Shown piece by piece: positions 38,011 through 38,778 of a stretch of DNA of 38,778 nt. How positions within the stretch are numbered: position 1 is the stretch's first letter; each line of letters begins with the position of its first letter. Source of the DNA: Microcaldota archaeon (GTDB lineage Archaea; Micrarchaeota; Micrarchaeia; Anstonellales; Bilamarchaeaceae); the NCBI GenBank assembly GCA_014727975.1, contig WJMK01000010.1:1-38778 (forward strand). The letters are read 5' to 3'. A program made the position numbers and the translations under genes. The notes beneath the pieces are model-generated. The model was not told the DNA's origin and did not search any database. It was given only the letters and a program-made list of their open reading frames with translations.

Positions 38011-38778
38011 CTACCCGATAGCGGAATCCACAATTGAATCTGCCATCCCCAGGTAGGTGGCCGGGTCCATCAACTCATCTAGCTCCTTTTCGCTGAACTG
38101 CTTTCCCGCTTCGCTTTCCTTCAGCACTTCCCTGAGGGGCTTCTTTTCCCTAAATGCTTTTTGGGCTACTTCGCGTACTGCTTCATGGGCTTCCTGCCGG
38201 CTCATGCCTTTTTCCACCAGCGCCATCATGACCCTCTCACCCATCACCAGGCCCTTAGTAAGCTCAAGGTTGCGCTGGATGTTTTCGGAATAGAATTCCA
38301 GGCCTTCAAGAATTGCTGCCATCTGCTTTGCCATGTAATCAGTAACTATGAAGCTTTCTGGAAAAATAAAGCGCTCGTTTGCAGAGTTTGTGAGGTCGCG
38401 CTCATGCTCTAAGGGAATGTTCTCAAGTGCTGTCTGCACGTTTGCGCGGACTACGCGCGCGAGGGAGCAGATTCTCTCGGATTTGTGCGGGTTTCTTTTG
38501 TGGGGCATGGTGGAGGAGCCAACCTGCTTCTTTCCAAATGGCTCTGAAATTTCACCCATTTCCGGCCGGGAGAGGTTGCGGATTTCTTTTGCCATCTTCT
38601 CTAAGGTTCCTGCGATTATTCCAAGGGTGCAGAGCACCTGCGCATGCCTGTCCCGCTGGATTACCTGGGTGGAGATTTTTGCGGGTTTCAAATCCAGCTC
38701 CTCCATCACAAGCTCCTGCATCTGAATTCCTTCCCTGCCGAATGCAGCCATCGTGCCGGTTGCCCCGCTCATCTTCCC
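38011..38778 (-). CDS. purB: Adenylosuccinate lyase, C-terminal part (cut by window edge)
   Basis: The last ~255 codons are present; the frame is open to the right edge and the first in-window residues read GKMSGATGTMAAFG. The fumarase/ASL signature is seen as GSSTMPHKRNPHKSE with the catalytic Ser loop, followed by EHERDLTNSANERF. The C-terminal helical domain ends at AIG. The enzyme acts twice in purine synthesis, releasing fumarate from SAICAR and from adenylosuccinate. It ends 23 bases before the TATA of the five-gene operon. Confidence 0.95.
   Translation of the reverse strand, partial: GKMSGATGTMAAFGREGIQMQELVMEELDLKPAKISTQVIQRDRHAQVLCTLGIIAGTLEKMAKEIRNLSRPEMGEISEPFGKKQVGSSTMPHKRNPHKSERICSLARVVRANVQTALENIPLEHERDLTNSANERFIFPESFIVTDYMAKQMAAILEGLEFYSENIQRNLELTKGLVMGERVMMALVEKGMSRQEAHEAVREVAQKAFREKKPLREVLKESEAGKQFSEKELDELMDPATYLGMADSIVDSAIG

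Noticed and set aside
1-38778. Mobile element, phage, CRISPR or defence island
   Set aside because: No transposase, integrase, terminal repeats, regular spacer array, restriction enzyme or toxin pair was found. The VirB4-like operon lacks a relaxase and lies among housekeeping genes.

Overview
This window reads as a compact archaeal chromosome segment. The evidence is archaeal-type L10e (uL16), replication factor C small subunit, archaeal Ncs6/TtuA, archaeal IleRS/ValRS, TATA boxes (TTTATA-like) about 25 bases before many ATG codons, and two class III (type IV pilin-like) signal peptides. The short intergenic spaces, overlapping convergent gene ends and many unrecognised membrane proteins suggest a DPANN-type lineage, for example near Diapherotrites or Micrarchaeota. 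That placement is inference and needs a tree. Both edges cut a gene. No stretch longer than 300 bases lacks a gene, and I see no rRNA, CRISPR array, insertion sequence or integrase.

Layout. 1-2645: two divergent genes for exported, sequon-rich surface proteins. 2655-8098 (minus): hisS, a CPA2 antiporter and a short HisA/HisF-like protein, then L10e and a winged-helix/coiled-coil protein behind their own promoter. 8232-9997: a P-loop kinase-like protein convergent with scpA-scpB. 10063-15138: a four-CBS protein with a possible ribosome-hibernation-like tail, a pilin-like protein, pyrC, a TPR-AAA+ fusion and a second pilin-like protein. 15146-19759 (minus): valS, a metallo-beta-lactamase-fold protein, an Ncs6/TtuA with an extra N-terminal beta-grasp domain, and a small membrane protein. 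19856-27435: enolase, a small membrane protein, a K+ channel, a zinc-finger protein, ileS, a KaiC-like ATPase, rfcS and an unknown protein. 27484-31804: tRNA-Glu with an unusual hairpin just upstream, tmk, pyrB-pyrI, prs and a GT4 glycosyltransferase. 31785-37946 (minus): a tight five-gene operon around a VirB4-like ATPase. 38011-38778: the 3' part of purB.

How the genes work together. Nucleotide synthesis is well represented (prs, pyrB, pyrI, pyrC, tmk, purB), as is translation (hisS, valS, ileS, tRNA-Glu, L10e, Ncs6-like, the CBS/HPF-like protein). Chromosome maintenance is covered by scpA, scpB and rfcS. The most interesting unit is the five-gene operon. Its promoter-proximal gene looks like a VirB3-like hairpin joined to a VirB4 N-domain, and the next gene is the separate VirB4 motor. 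A basic-tailed two-TM protein, a coiled-coil/winged-helix protein and an 851-residue protein with a large external domain follow. No relaxase or coupling protein is visible, so a domesticated DNA-transfer or secretion machine is the best guess.

Start choice. First genes of units often look leaderless (TATA about 25 bases before ATG), while internal genes carry GGTG/GGAG ribosome binding sites. I used this to shorten several reading frames.
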